Assembly: GCA_024449915.1 (NCBI GenBank)
Contig: JAMZAV010001286.1
Span: forward strand, 1-64,000
Direction: 5' to 3'
From: Sweltsa coloradensis
Lineage: Eukaryota > Arthropoda > Insecta > Plecoptera > Chloroperlidae
Length of the DNA stretch: 64,000 nucleotides
Each line of letters begins with the position of its first letter. Position 1 is the stretch's first letter. The notes under the pieces were generated by a model. It searched no databases, was not told where the DNA came from, and saw only the letters and a program-made list of their open reading frames with translations. Positions 31,346 to 42,339 of this stretch are shown in pieces. The position numbers were made by a program, and so were the translations under genes.

Positions 31346-31849
31346 TGATTTGATTTTCCCCGGTCCCAATTAGCCCTCATGTTTTGCTTATTGAAGGCTT
31401 ACATCTGAGTGGGTTGGCCCCAAAGTTTCTAAAGTTCTAAGACATGAACCGTTTTCACTCGGTACTAGCGTATTATTCATAAGACGTACGGAATACCTAC
31501 TTTGATAATTTTGTTTTTTTTCCGGTACAGTTAACCAATTTGCTTTCCATATCAAAAGTGATAAAAGAATGAAGAGATATCAAGTATTCCCACGTTTGAA
31601 ACACTCTCAGTTGTAGCGGTTTCTTTGGAATGATCATTCTTAAAGTTCAGATAGGTTTTTGAGCATTTTTGGGCCCCTATGGTCATACAATTTAGCCCCT
31701 TGTGTTTTCGGACGCAAGATATTATAATGCGTTAATACAGCATTGTTAAATTTTCAAGTCTTCGTACAAATATACCACGCCTTGGTAATTACGCGTTTTG
31801 AGTATCATCCAAATTCCTTGATTTTCTCCGCGTCCCCTGTTACCCGATT

Positions 31850-32480
31850 TATGGTTTGAAAGCAAACGGCACTGCTGTCTGAAATACACCTAAGTGTGAA
31901 GTCCAAGTTTCATAGTCTCTAGATTTTACCGTGTTCTCTGCTAGCGCCCTAAAGAACCTCCGCGGAGAAATGCCCACCCACCCACCCACCCACCCACCCA
32001 ACCACCAGCCACAGCCAAAGCCAGCCTTTAAGAAGTTGACGATGTCTCGAGAGCCTTTTTTAACACAGAACGCCAGTTGTCGGATCGAAGGTGAATTTTT
32101 TTTTTGTATGTCATGGACCACATACCAGGTCAATACGAGTTCAAGATTGTACCTTTTTTTCGGGCGGCTCTGTGTGCAGATAGCTGAAAACCCCCAACGT
32201 CTGTAGGTGTATAAAGGCGGAGTTCGCGTCGCGCTCCTAAGCATCGCGTTCGCTTGTACTGCCGCGCGACTACCGTTTCGCCTAGATACTCTTCTGTGTT
32301 AGCGTACGGTAACTTGTTCTGAACAGTAGGGTTGTAACCTTGAAGCCCATTAGAACAGAGTGTATGACTTTTAAATCACTAGTTTGGACACTTTTGAAGT
32401 AGCTTTGGCGATGAAGGCGCGAAGAGATGACTTACCAGAATGATGTCTCTCGTCTTGACCCAGTCATCGTACTTGAGTTT
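31850..32480 (-). repeat. Dispersed element R, right-arm copy
   Basis: Mirror of 14340-14960. It includes the (CCCA)n run at 31973-32003. The 131-codon minus frame contains Gly/Trp repeats encoded by that run and no known domain. A degraded copy of 31870-32240 is at 51430-51790, and one of 32290-32520 is at 46190-46440. Confidence 0.55.
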
Positions 32481-32499
32481 CTATGTGAAGAATTCTTGG

Positions 32500-33510
32500 T
32501 TTAGAAGGTCTGTTCTGCGTGGCGACGGACACTTCCCGTCTATCATCTAGGTCGTCTGAGAGTTTTACATACGACTGGCAGCATAGCACTACGATCTTTG
32601 ATTTTGAGACCATGCCAAAACAAGGGGTACTGCCAGCAGGAAGCCTTCTATCTAGTCCTAGCCTAGTGTGAACAGAGTTCGCGGCCCGAGCACCATACCA
32701 GCTAAAACAAATTGCATAAACTAGCAGGTAAGGAGCGACGTAGGTCATGCCTACTCATTTATTCGCGCCATACAAATTTCCTTAAGGCAATTTTAAGATC
32801 TACTACATCTACTGAATTTTCTACATAATCTGTGTGAAAATTGAAAATTAATGAAGGCATCTATCCATAGCCACTTTGTTCATTAATTTTATAATGAAAA
32901 TAAAACAAAATAAAATTCAAAACTATTTAGTAATTTAGAATACACTGTCAAAAATGGTCAAACACACCAAAAACTATGCCATTTTCTGGATAGATCTCAG
33001 CATGATAAATATTGAAAATTGATATAAAAGGAGAATAAGATGTCCTTTATTATCAGTTATGCCAAGTTTTATCTCCAGTTTACTTGTTAATAATACTAAT
33101 GGCTGCAGAACAAGGAAAGCCGCCATAACATCAAATCATGCCTGCTTCCTCTTCATGCATGGTAAAGACCGTCAGGGAACACGAATTCCACACCAACGTT
33201 TGGTTTTCTACTATGAAGAAGTTCCTATGAGTGGCTTTTATGATTTAGTTCAGATGATCTAGCTCTAGGTTCTTGGAGTCTCATGGTCAATGCGTCCGTC
33301 CAGTGATCTTACGGGTTGATTGATGGTCCGGATGTGGAAGTAGGAGACTCCACCAAGTCGCGGCAATACGACATACTAAAGGACAGAATAAAATACAAGG
33401 CATATTAAATAGTTAACTTATCATTTTAAATATATTCCATTTAAGGATACACACCAATGAATAAAAATAATATGTATCTGAATAAATACTAACAGGTTGA
33501 TTTCATTATT
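32500..33510. other. Non-coding stretch
   Basis: Mirror of about 13420-14330. Degraded same-strand copy at 46440-47400. The 94-codon minus frame at 32464-32748 and the 67-codon plus frame at 33059-33262 lack recognisable motifs and are not preserved in the copies. Confidence 0.45.
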
Positions 33511-33519
33511 TCTCGAAAC

Positions 33520-33930
33520 AATATTGGTCTGGTAGAGTGCTCAATGGATCCCGCCACTGCAGATCATGGGACTGAAAAGCAGGACTTACTTGGCACAAGT
33601 GCCACAAAAGCACCGCAACCACCAGCGGCGCCTCTTCTCCTTCAAAAATTGTCAAAACTAAGATCAAATCAACACAAAAAGATCCTCAGAACACCACAGA
33701 AGAAGACCGTAACGCACTAAAGAACTGGGTGAGACCAGCTACTCAAGAAAGCGGCCAGACAAAAGAGCTGGTCGGAAAGACGGCCACCGCCCAGCATTTC
33801 CGGCTTGCAGCCCGGACACGACGTCTGCAACCCACCTGCACCTGCTTTACATTACAGATGAACCGGCCACCTGTAAAACTGTGTAATTTAGAAAGACCAA
33901 AGACAGAGCGCATTCTTTAGTGCTGCCGCC
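33520..33930 (+). pseudogene. Broken LINE RNase H and C-terminal domain, right-arm copy
   Basis: Plus-strand mirror of 12975-13400. GATCATGGGACTGAAAAGCA at about 33563 is the counterpart of the RNase H GNEKAD motif with a frame slip. CATTTCCGGCTTGCAG and CACGACGTCTGCAACC near 33795-33830 correspond to the C-terminal FRLAAGHDVL tract, and ACCTGTAAAACTGTGT near 33870 to the CKLC knuckle with one extra A. The frame is broken at least four times. Combining what the two arms show, the ancestral sequence read continuously through this region. The breaks therefore look like read errors on top of an already truncated element. Confidence 0.75.
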
Positions 33931-35145
33931 ATTCAAAAGTGACATATGACTCCCTGACAACAATGAAATGCGCGAGGATAAGAAAAGGATGGCAGTCCTA
34001 TATTGGAATAGCGACAGAAAAATGGCTCAAGCACAAAACTTTTTTGCTTTTAAATAAAAAATAAAAATCAAACAGCCTCCAGGCTCCGTTTTGTGGTCAA
34101 GATTGGACTTTGAAAACAAAGTAAAAAACCTCATTTTTCGGTCAAGGATATAGTGTGAATTCTAGAAGCATGCTTTTGTTGCTTGGGTTGTTGCTAGTGC
34201 TCCTATAGTAGGCTCGGTTTAGTGTTGAGGTGGGGAAAAAGTTTGATAGGATCGCTAGGAGCCAACAGTTAACCTACCTTCATAAGAGGTTTTGATAGTG
34301 TCTGATGTAGAGGTAAAGGTCCCATAGATGTATACACAAATACATACTTGTTTAACCTTTGGCTTTATAAGTAGGAACTTATTTGGGGGGGGGGGGGGGG
34401 GGGGACAGTGTTTATGGTAAGTACTAGTACTTTAGATAGGAAAATTAAAAAAAGGACTACTCAGGTTGAATCCCCGGTTTGTAGTTACTATTATTCTAAT
34501 TACTGTCCAAGCTACTAAAAAGCCTAAATACATATCTATGTGACCTTTAACTCATACACATACACCAAACTCATTTCAGGTAAGCTGTTAACTACTCAGC
34601 CTCCTATCAATCTCTTCCCCACCCAAAACACTGAAGCAATTTTTTTTTATCATTCAAACAAGTCCATGACTATACTATAGTGCATAGGTAAGGCTATGGC
34701 AGTCTGCACTCTACTATGATAGCATCTCTTGCACAGTATTCACTATCAATTATTATCGAAATGTATGAATTATCGGATATGATTTCAGATAGTTGGTGCA
34801 TTCCTAATTATTATGTACATGAGTAAAAACCTTTACATACCTGTCATGAAATTTATAATTTATAATATTAATTTTGCATATAGGTCACATGTATTGCAAC
34901 TTTCCTGTCAACACCTGTAATGTTAGTGACGTCAACACATAAACAGAGACGTATTGTTGCCTGACGTCACTACAACACAAAACCGGACTGTGACGAGAGT
35001 AGAATTCTAAACTAGATAAATCGACGAACGTGACGTACACATCAACAAAGAGATCTAATGAGCTCGTCGTGATGGATGGACTCAGATCTGCGACCCCTCC
35101 CGTGGACGGGGCCCAATCGGCAACAACGTCTCTGTCGACACGTCG

Positions 35146-35184
35146 CCTGAAGAGTATGGAGAATTGACTTACTCCGAAAGTTCG
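35146..35184 (+). ncRNA. Hammerhead-like motif (family A, right arm)
   Basis: CCTGAAGAG, GGAG, loop, ACTCC, GAAAG(TT). It is preceded by GTCGACACGTCGC. Here GAAAG stands where GAAACG is expected, probably a lost base. Confidence 0.4.
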
Positions 35185-35339
35185 GGCAGGGAGGGTGTAA
35201 GTGTGGAACCTCCTTGTTATTCTTCGCGGTTAGAAAGCCCCATCAGAAATAATTATTTAATCATATTATATACTTTTAATTTCTGTCTACAAGTACTAAC
35301 ATATCCACGTCATAGTCGCCTACTATTAGGGGAGTGAAC

Positions 35340-35750
35340 GATAATCTGGTTATTATCGATCAATAATCCAATAATGCGTTTATTTATTCTCGATAATCGA
35401 TAAACAAAATGATTATCGATTATCGAAAATATAAAAATAATTTGTTCAACACATGGGGCACTGAAATAAACATCTAAAGATGGAGATATTCACGTCTTAG
35501 TGTCATGACAATAGAGATTTATGTTTGAATGACCCTATCAGTCGCATAACGGAACAGAAGCCACAACACACGACAGCGATGACAAGCAGGCTGGAAACAG
35601 GTAACGTGAGTATTTTGTTTTGAACTACATGTGCCACACTTGAGGTTCCAATTATAGTATCGGAACAGGCTTTATTGGTGATATCGAGATACTTTTTCGA
35701 TTCGATAATGGACATTAATACCATTTGATAATCGAAATCGAAAAAGTATT
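35340..35750. repeat. TATCGAT-rich block, right arm
   Basis: Mirror of 11220-11640. ATAATCGATAAACAAAATG and GATTATCGATTATCG lie at about 35393-35425, and GATAATCGAAATCGA near 35728. Confidence 0.4.
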
Positions 35751-35916
35751 GATGTGTAACATCCATACTACTATAAAACCAAAGTTCAAATCATATATAT
35801 TATATGGATTGTTGTTAGGTTTTCGCGCCCGTCATAGGATAAAAACACGGATCTTGGGTACAAAGACCGCGTCGAAAAATAAGATGAACCAGGGCAGAAC
35901 CTGGGCGTTTTCCACT

Positions 35917-35953
35917 GACGTTTCGTCTCGTACTACGTCAGACATTTTCAAGG
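35917..35953 (-). ncRNA. Hammerhead-like motif (family B, right arm)
   Basis: Minus strand: CCTTGAAAATGTCTGACGTA, CGAGAC, GAAACGTC. A 4-bp stem GTCT/AGAC closes an 11-base loop. Confidence 0.4.
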
Positions 35954-36019
35954 TGCACGTGACTCTACGTAGGCTGGTATGTCTTTGTCTTTAAGCATTT
36001 CGTGATCCATGGTTAAGTT

Positions 36020-37030
36020 TTAAGTATCTTTACGGTAAATAATCACGCCCGTATTATAGAAAATAACTTTTATCCCAACGTTTCAGAAAAACTATTGTTC
36101 CATTTTCAAGGGAAGGGTAAAAACAAAAAATGCAATAATAACAACAACAGCATTATAAAATAAACAAATAGAAAACAAAAACACACTACTCGCAAACATA
36201 GAAAAATACAAAGATCCGAATTACAGTGAATCCTAAATCAAATCACTTGGTTGCATTGTAGAAATAGCAATTGGTAACAAGAAGTTCACACTTCCACAAT
36301 GCAACCAAGTGATTTGATTTAGGTTCACTGCAATGGATCTTTGTTAATTTTCTATGTTTGCCAATGGTAAGTGTGTTGTTGTTTCAATTTAGTTTATTTG
36401 TATTAATGCTGTTTGTTCGTTTAGGGAATATTTTGTTTTACCCTTCCCTTGAAAATGGAAACATAGATTAAATTTTTCTGAAACGTTCGAGGATTTAAAA
36501 GTTATTTTCTATCATAACTGAGTGCGTGATTATTTACCGTAAAGATACTTAAAACAATATACGTATTTTGTTAAACATATATGTATTAGGTATCTTTACG
36601 GTAATAATCACGCACATTATTATAGAAAATAACTTTTAATCCCAATGTTTCAGAAAAACTAGTTCCATTTCAATGGAAGGGTAAACAAAAATTCAATAAA
36701 AAACAACAATCAGCATAAAAAAAAATAAAGTCTATAATATCATAATAATATAATCATAATAATATGTATCAATATTAGAATATATAATAATATACATAAT
36801 TATAGTCTATATATATAAATAAAAGTTGCAACTTCGGTAGTGTGTTTTTTGTTTCTATTTGTTTATTTATAACTGTTGTTGTTTTAATCGAATGTTTGTT
36901 TTACCCCTTCCCTTGAAAATGGAAACACTCAGTTTATCTGAAACGTTGCAGATTAAACAGTTATTTTCTCATAAATACGTTGCGTGATTATTTACACCTA
37001 AAGATAGCTTAAAACATCAGTCATTCCCGA
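36020..37030. repeat. Repeat cluster C, right arm
   Basis: Four alternating units near 36070 (minus), 36450 (plus), 36650 (minus) and 36910 (plus), each with TTGAAAATGGAAACA and TGAAACGTT-like ends. Flanks are AAGTATCTTTACGGTAAATA or its complement. The inner fold-back at 36190-36370 has AAAGATCCGAATTACAGTGA and TTCACTGCAATGGATCTTTG. Confidence 0.65.
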
Positions 37031-37189
37031 GGGATCACGAAAGCTTCAAGGCTCTTGTACCGCCTATCTGCGCGATAATTGGAAAGTCGAAGAAACAGTC
37101 TGAAAGTTTTCTAGACATGGTTTCTTCGACTTAAGACAAAAACATATATACTATATACTACGATATATATATATTAAGTTTTTAAGGCT

Positions 37190-37395
37190 TTCGTGGCCCG
37201 AAGTATTAGAATCACAATTGTAAACTTGTAAGGGTATTTCCACGTCGCATTTGACTTACCCATGTCAACGTCTGGACCGCTCTGGGTCCTCAGTCTCCTC
37301 GCAGTGTCGTCCCTGATGAAGGACCAGAGCGTCAGAAACGTTGACATGCGGTAAGTCAAATCGACGTGGCGAAATAAACCGACAAGTGTACCAAT
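37190..37395. repeat. Fold-back element D, right arm
   Basis: Ends ATTTCCACGTCGCATTTGAC and GTCAAATCGACGTGGCGAAA. Two hammerhead-like motifs point outward, near 37266-37292 (minus) and 37313-37339 (plus). Confidence 0.7.
37313..37339 (+). ncRNA. Hammerhead-like motif (family D, right arm)
   Basis: CTGATGA at 37313-37319, AGGACC, AGAGC, G-TC, then AGAAAC ending at 37339. The stem strand has lost bases relative to the left-arm copy (GGTCC). Confidence 0.5.
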
Positions 37396-37484
37396 TGTTG
37401 ATTTAATATATACCTATATATATATATATTTGATATAACATATATATATATATATATATAAATAATAAAAAACTGCAACAATCC

Positions 37485-37516
<32 letters not shown>

Positions 37517-37517
37517 A

Positions 37518-37800
37518 ATTTGGTTTAGCGGTTTTGTCCTCGTAGTATTTCCTCTTCTCTCCTAGCAGGCCTTCACCAAGAGACCAATTGTCATCTGGTA
37601 CTGATTTGTTACGACTATGAGCGTCATTTCCCACGTCTGCAGTCGAGGCAGCAGCAGTAGTTTTTCTGAGCTGTTAGGGTTTCGTACCCTGATGATGGCT
37701 GTGTGATCAGCCGAAACGTCGACCCAGCTGACAATGAGCCTTGTGATAGGCATGCTTAGAGAAGAAGAGGAAATACATTACGAACAAAAACCCTAAAACC
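37518..37800. repeat. Fold-back element E, right arm
   Basis: Outer inverted ends GGTTTTGTCCTCG and CGAACAAAAACCCTAAAACC, then CCTCTTCTCTCCTAGCAGG and TAGAGAAGAAGAGG. Mirror of 9100-9372. Confidence 0.7.
37689..37717 (+). ncRNA. Hammerhead-like motif (family E), best copy
   Basis: CTGATGA at 37689-37695, one T, stem GGCTG (37697-37701), loop TGTGAT, CAGCC (37708-37712), then GAAAC (37713-37717) followed by GTCGAC. This is the cleanest core in the window. GTCGACCCAGCTGACAATG downstream and GGGTTTCGTACC upstream could supply stems I and III, but I did not find a convincing full fold. The known family is the minimal hammerhead carried by Penelope-like retroelements. Assignment to that family is inference. 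Confidence 0.55.
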
Positions 37801-38175
37801 AAAATGATGGGATTAATCTATGACGTTCGTGAAAACCTACGTGCGAATATATTATATATGAAATGAATCATAAGGTTTTAATTAAGCATAAGCCCGCTTT
37901 AAGGACATAGTTATGATTAAAAACAACTGCTCGTAAAATTTGCCCCGGCTGTTCGAACCCAGAACTCTTAGGCTAATTTCTGTCCTAAGTACTAACATAA
38001 CAGCGTCATTAGGTCGCCTACTATAAGCAGAGGTAAAACATCATATAATCCCAACTCTAGGCGTTAAAGAGATGTTTGTATTCTCATGTTAATTTCGTTA
38101 TGTCTAATATTTTATAACTCCCTATGGTACTAATAGCCATAAGCAGTGCAATCTGCGTGTAACACACGTTATGTA

Positions 38176-39025
38176 TAGGAAGCGTTCGCAACCGCTCCTT
38201 TTTCTAGTCACGTTGATGCGATGAGCTCTTGTTAATTATAAAATGTAATTTTAATTTATTAAATAATAATAAAAACATATTGACACGGCCCCATTTCCCT
38301 CCCCCCACAGCAATCATAGGTCTAGTTCAGGATACTTTGATTGTTGTAACAGGCTGTGATTAAAGATATAAAATACTCCTCATTGTGAAGTTTTTCATAC
38401 AAGGCTGTGAGAAAGATCTAAAATCTATATTTTAGTGCTATTTGGCGGATTCTGACTAAACATGTGGGGCTACAACGTTCCATATTTCACATGGACATTA
38501 GGTATAGGGTGATGTATTGAACAGCTTTTTTCGGAAAAAAAAAAGTTGAAAAAGCTGGGACCAGACCAGAATCTAATAGACAATAAGGTTTAATATTTAT
38601 ACACCTCCCACAAAACTCAAATTAAAACCCTTATTTCTATAGATTACTGAGCTATATATGCAAACTTTTTCTTGTTCAAACGTCAAACACACATAACCAT
38701 AAATAAGTGTATGTGAAATATGAACGTTGATTAGCCCTACCCTTGTTGGTTCAGTAATCGGCCAAATGTCACGAAAATCATCGCCACCTAAAAATCGTAA
38801 AAATCGTAAAAGTACGACACTATTCATGAGAAATTTCTTCGCATTGTTACACACAAAAAACGTCTAGCAAGTCTAAGTTCAGAGATTTGAGGTCCTGTCA
38901 AATTATCATCAAGATCGCATATGCTGTTTGCCCGGTAAAGAGCAAACGGACCAAAATACAAAAAAAAAAATTGGAGTTAAATTTTTTAAGGGGTCAGTGA
39001 AATTGAAGTCTTTGTTTTGCTCATC
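38176..39025 (-). repeat. HINE-like element, family X, right-arm copy
   Basis: The 5' end on minus is TGTTTGGATGAGCAAAAC (39025). The 3' end has GAGCTCATCGCATCAACGTG, AGCGGTTGCGAACGCTTCCTA (38176). The interior matches 7732-8722. The 85-codon minus frame at 38597-38854 is not coding. Confidence 0.65.
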
Positions 39026-39494
39026 CAAACAATTTACAATAGTAGATTGTTTAACTTAAAACAACTTGCAAAATGATAACAATAGGCCCTACCTACATTT
39101 GTGATGAATATGGAATACTATACTCTGGATCAGGATAGCCTGCAAGTTACTGTACTGGTTACAAATCAACCTGAATCGCTTTGGTCAGTTGAAACACCGG
39201 ATGTCTAGATGCTACTTTGTTGAGTTGTACGCTAAAGTATACTGTAACATTGTCGAAATGCCAATGAGTAAAACAAAGACGGAAGATAATTAACATATAA
39301 CAGACGGAGACATCAGCTGTAGAAGCGCGTAGCAATTGACATGTTCCAATCTTTGGACTTGCTAATTTGGAACCTTAATATTTATTAAAGTCAGCATTTA
39401 CACATACACAAGTCAATAATAAGAAACATGTACAGTACAGAGTTCAAAAATTGAAGTGGGTGTACAGAATCAATGGAAAAACACTTAAAACTAA

Positions 39495-39899
39495 ACTAGG
39501 AAAACGCTAAAGTCCCGTCGCGTTGTTGAGCGAGCACCGGTACGTGGAACACGACCCGAGTACGACATTCCCATAATGTTACATACCAATAAGTCTTTAA
39601 GGTCTTGACCGATTAAGCTGAAAATTTGTACAATAGGAGAGAATGTTGTACTTATTGACCCTGCAAAATTTCATAACGATCGGAACATTTTTATTTTTTT
39701 ATTTTAGGCCTATTTTTTTATTTTTTATAACCAACGATCGGATTTTGTTCAAAAACTATACAGCAACCCGCATAGGTGGTATGTACATGTGTGCAAAATT
39801 TCAGGTCGATCAGAGAAACGGTGCGACCTGTACCGAAGCAGTAACAGAAAAAAAAAGACATTCAAGCCATAAGAGTCAAGTGGAGACGCTCGCTCAAAC
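39495..39899 (-). repeat. HINE-like element, right-side copy
   Basis: The 3' end on plus reads ACTAGGAAAACGCTAAAGTC, then CGCGTTGTTGAGCGAGCACC. The 5' end on plus reads GACGCTCGCTCAAAC at 39884. GTTGAGCGAGC and GCTCGCTCAAAC are the inverted subterminal repeats. The 99-codon frame inside is not a gene. Confidence 0.7.
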
Positions 39900-39904
39900 A
39901 TCAT

Positions 39905-40415
39905 TTTTTAAATCAAAAACAATTCAAAGTACCGGTAAATAATAAATATATATATCTAATTCTATTTAATTACAAAGTTTTACGTTAACTAGTTCCCGCA
40001 AAAGCGGTACGTGACGTTTTCAGGTTACCTTCTTGTTTTTGAATTAGTAATTAATAAAATACTTTTAGGTTAGGTTACACAACTAAATTTGCTCCTCGGT
40101 CGCTCTGAACAACTCGTGTCAAAACAATAATTTGTCATTTGTTATTTTCTGTACAAATGACATTATAAAACCACATACACTGTTCAATATATGCACAAAT
40201 AATTAACTGTTATTGAATGAGATATTAATTAACGTAGGCTATATACAAATTAATGTTTATTACGCATACTAGAATCAAAGTTAATACCAAAAAGTCTTGT
40301 ACAAGCGAGATAATCAGCAAAAAAATCAATTTGTTTGATTATTCAATAATGATCTCGGTTAATTGACCTAATTAAGATGTTTGACCGTTTTTTCCGCGGA
40401 AATTCTTGGTACAAC
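39905..40415. other. Non-coding stretch outside the inverted repeat
   Basis: AT-rich with normal-looking composition and no mirrored partner on the left. No gene or terminal repeats are visible. Confidence 0.5.
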
Positions 40416-40420
40416 TCTTT

Positions 40421-40600
40421 TTATTTATTTATTTATTTATTTATTTTATTTATTTATTTAACGTCTATCCTATTCAGTTATAAAAACTGATTTACAAAGG
40501 AGGACAACTAAATAAATCTAATTACATAGATGCAGACACAACAATGAACTACATTTAAGTAAATATTTGAAATAGTAATATTACAACAATGCATTAAATA
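40421..40600 (-). repeat. 3' end of a retroposon with (TTTA)n tail
   Basis: A (TTTA)n run at about 40421-40460, then AACGTCTATCCTATTCAGTT and GATTTACAAAGGAGGACAAC. On the minus strand this is a 3' end with a TAAA tail. A degraded copy on the plus strand is at 51850-52030, keeping GTCCTCCTTTGTAAATCA and GAATAGGATAGA followed by an A-rich run. The (TAAA) tail fits a non-LTR element or its SINE. Confidence 0.55.
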
Positions 40601-40615
40601 CTCAACAAATTTGAT

Positions 40616-41905
40616 AACTAGGAAAACGCTTAAGTCCCGCCGCGTTGTTGGATGAGCGTAGTTGGTGCACTAAGTTGCCATGTGTTACGCGGATTTTTAC
40701 TGTTGTTCTGTGAAAAAATCATTAATTAGTCGAAGATTTTTTTTAAATAAATGAAATTAAATAAAAAATTAACTTTATTTTTTTAATTAATCGTAATTTT
40801 TAAAAAAGAAAAAAATCGCAAAAATGAAATTTTCATAAGAAATAGTTATTCGATTGCGCTCAAATTTTACACAAATATATTAATTCATAAAATTAAGGTT
40901 CTGTGAAAAAATCATTACAATCAGATAAAGCATGTAGGTGTTACTAGGAAAACGCTTAAGTCCCGCCGCGTTGTTGGATGAGCGTAATTGGTGAATTGAG
41001 CTGCCATGTGTTTTGCGGATTTTCTGTTGTTCTGTGAAAAAATCAGAACTTTGTTGAAATTTTTTTTAAAATTAAATCAAATTAAATAAAAAATTAACTT
41101 TTTTTTTAAATTAATCGTAATTTTAAAAAAGGAAAAAATCATAATATTGAAATTTTCATAAGAAATAATTATTCGATTGCGCACAAATTTTACACGAATA
41201 TATTAATTCTTAAAATTAAGGTTCTGTGAAAAAATCATTATAATCGGATAAAGCATGTAGGGTTATAAGTCGAAGAAATTTTAAAAATCGAAAAAAATCG
41301 TAAAATTGCGATTTTCATGAGTAATAAATTTTTCGATTGCGCTCAAAACGTAGCAGTTCTAAGTTCAGAGATTTCGAAGGCCTCCATAAAATTGCATCGC
41401 AATCGGAGTATTGGTTTAGCCGGAATCGTGTTAACAGACAGACAAAAATACAGAAAGAAAGAAAGAAAGAAAGAAAAAAAAAAAAAAAAAGACCCGTAAA
41501 ATTTCGATTTTCATGAGAAATAATTTTTCGATTACGCTCAAATTTCACACGAATATTTTAATTCATAAAATAAAGGTTCTGTGAAAAAATCATTACAATC
41601 GGATAAAGCATGTAGGAGTTATAAGTCGAAGAAATGTTTTAAAATTCGAAAAAAAATCGTAAAATTGCGTTTTTTATGAGAAAAAATTTCCCGATTGCGC
41701 TCAAAAACGTGGCAGTTCTAAGTTCAGAGATTTCGAAGGCCTCCATAAAATTTCATCACAATCGGAGTATCGGTTTAGCCGGAATCGTGTTAACAGACAC
41801 ACAAAAATACAAAAAGAAAGAAAGAAAAAAAAAAAAAAACATTCCGGATTTTTTTTCCCAGTGTAGTGAAATGGAATCTTCGCTACGCTCATCCAACAAA
41901 TAAAA
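40616..41905 (-). repeat. HINE-like elements with duplicated 3' end
   Basis: Two 3' termini stand in tandem, at 40616 and 40939 (ACTAGGAAAACGCTTAAGTC, CGCGTTGTTGGATGAGCGTA). One 5' end is at 41905 (reverse of CGCTACGCTCATCCAAC). GTTGGATGAGCG and CGCTCATCCAAC are perfect 12-base inverted repeats. The interior holds about four units of roughly 150-300 bases with ATAAAGCATGTAGG, AAATCGTAAAATTGCG, TTTTCGATTGCGCTCAAA and TAGCCGGAATCGTGTTAACA. The frames through it are shadows. Confidence 0.75.
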
Positions 41906-41939
41906 AGGATATTAAATGCAATTTAAGAATGAATCGAAT

Positions 41940-42046
41940 ATATAAAAAAAGGGGGTGGGGAATGAAAAGAAAAGAAAAAAGAAAAGAAAAAGAAAATAAA
42001 AGAAAAAAGAAAAAAAAACTCTCAGCTAGCTTTCATATATATATAT
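41940..42046. repeat. A/G-rich simple sequence
   Basis: GAAAAGAAAAGAAAA-type low-complexity tract followed by a short TATATATATATA run that abuts the MITE at 42047. Confidence 0.7.
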
Positions 42047-42300
42047 GAGGAGCGACGACGCAAAACACAATATGTCCATCCGAAAAAAAAAATAATAATG
42101 AATTTCAGAACCTTCACAAAATCAAGATATTATAGTTACAAACTTTCTGCTGGTGAAAACGCTATATCTACCATGCTATTTGATGAGAAACTTGGCTATT
42201 TGCTGCAAAACGCAATATGTCCCAGTTAAATGCTGGGTTATTGTTGTAATTGTGTTTTTTTTTCTGGATGGACATATTGCGTTTTGCGTCATCGCTCCTC
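42047..42300. mobile_element. MITE with about 50-base terminal inverted repeats
   Basis: The left end GAGGAGCGACGACGCAAAAC and CAATATGTCCATCC match, in reverse, GGATGGACATATTGC and GTTTTGCGTCATCGCTCCTC at the right end. Both ends abut TATATA sequence, consistent with a TA or TATA target. A third internal copy of AAAACGCAATATGTCC lies near 42207. It has no coding and is 254 bases long. Confidence 0.8.
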
Positions 42301-42339
42301 ATATATATCACTACACTTTGTTCCAACATCGTTTAGTTG

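Larger units (their letters stand above)
23505..39025 (-). repeat. Right arm of giant inverted repeat
   Basis: Reverse complement of 7732-23340. The element order is exactly mirrored. In several elements this arm is the better read, for example hammerhead-like motif E, the SINE heads and the hAT-like end. Beyond 39025, pairing with the left side resumes at 5003-6400 with an offset of about 1.3 kb, because the left side carries an extra X-Y block at 6400-7730. Confidence 0.9.

Noticed and set aside
31973..32003. Telomere-like (CCCA)n or G-quadruplex telomeric repeat
   Set aside because: Only about seven units of a 4-base repeat inside element R. No known telomere repeat, and not at a contig end.
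31849..32244. 131-codon minus frame with Gly/Trp repeats
   Set aside because: The Gly/Trp part is the (CCCA)n microsatellite read in frame. The rest belongs to dispersed element R and is broken in its other copies.
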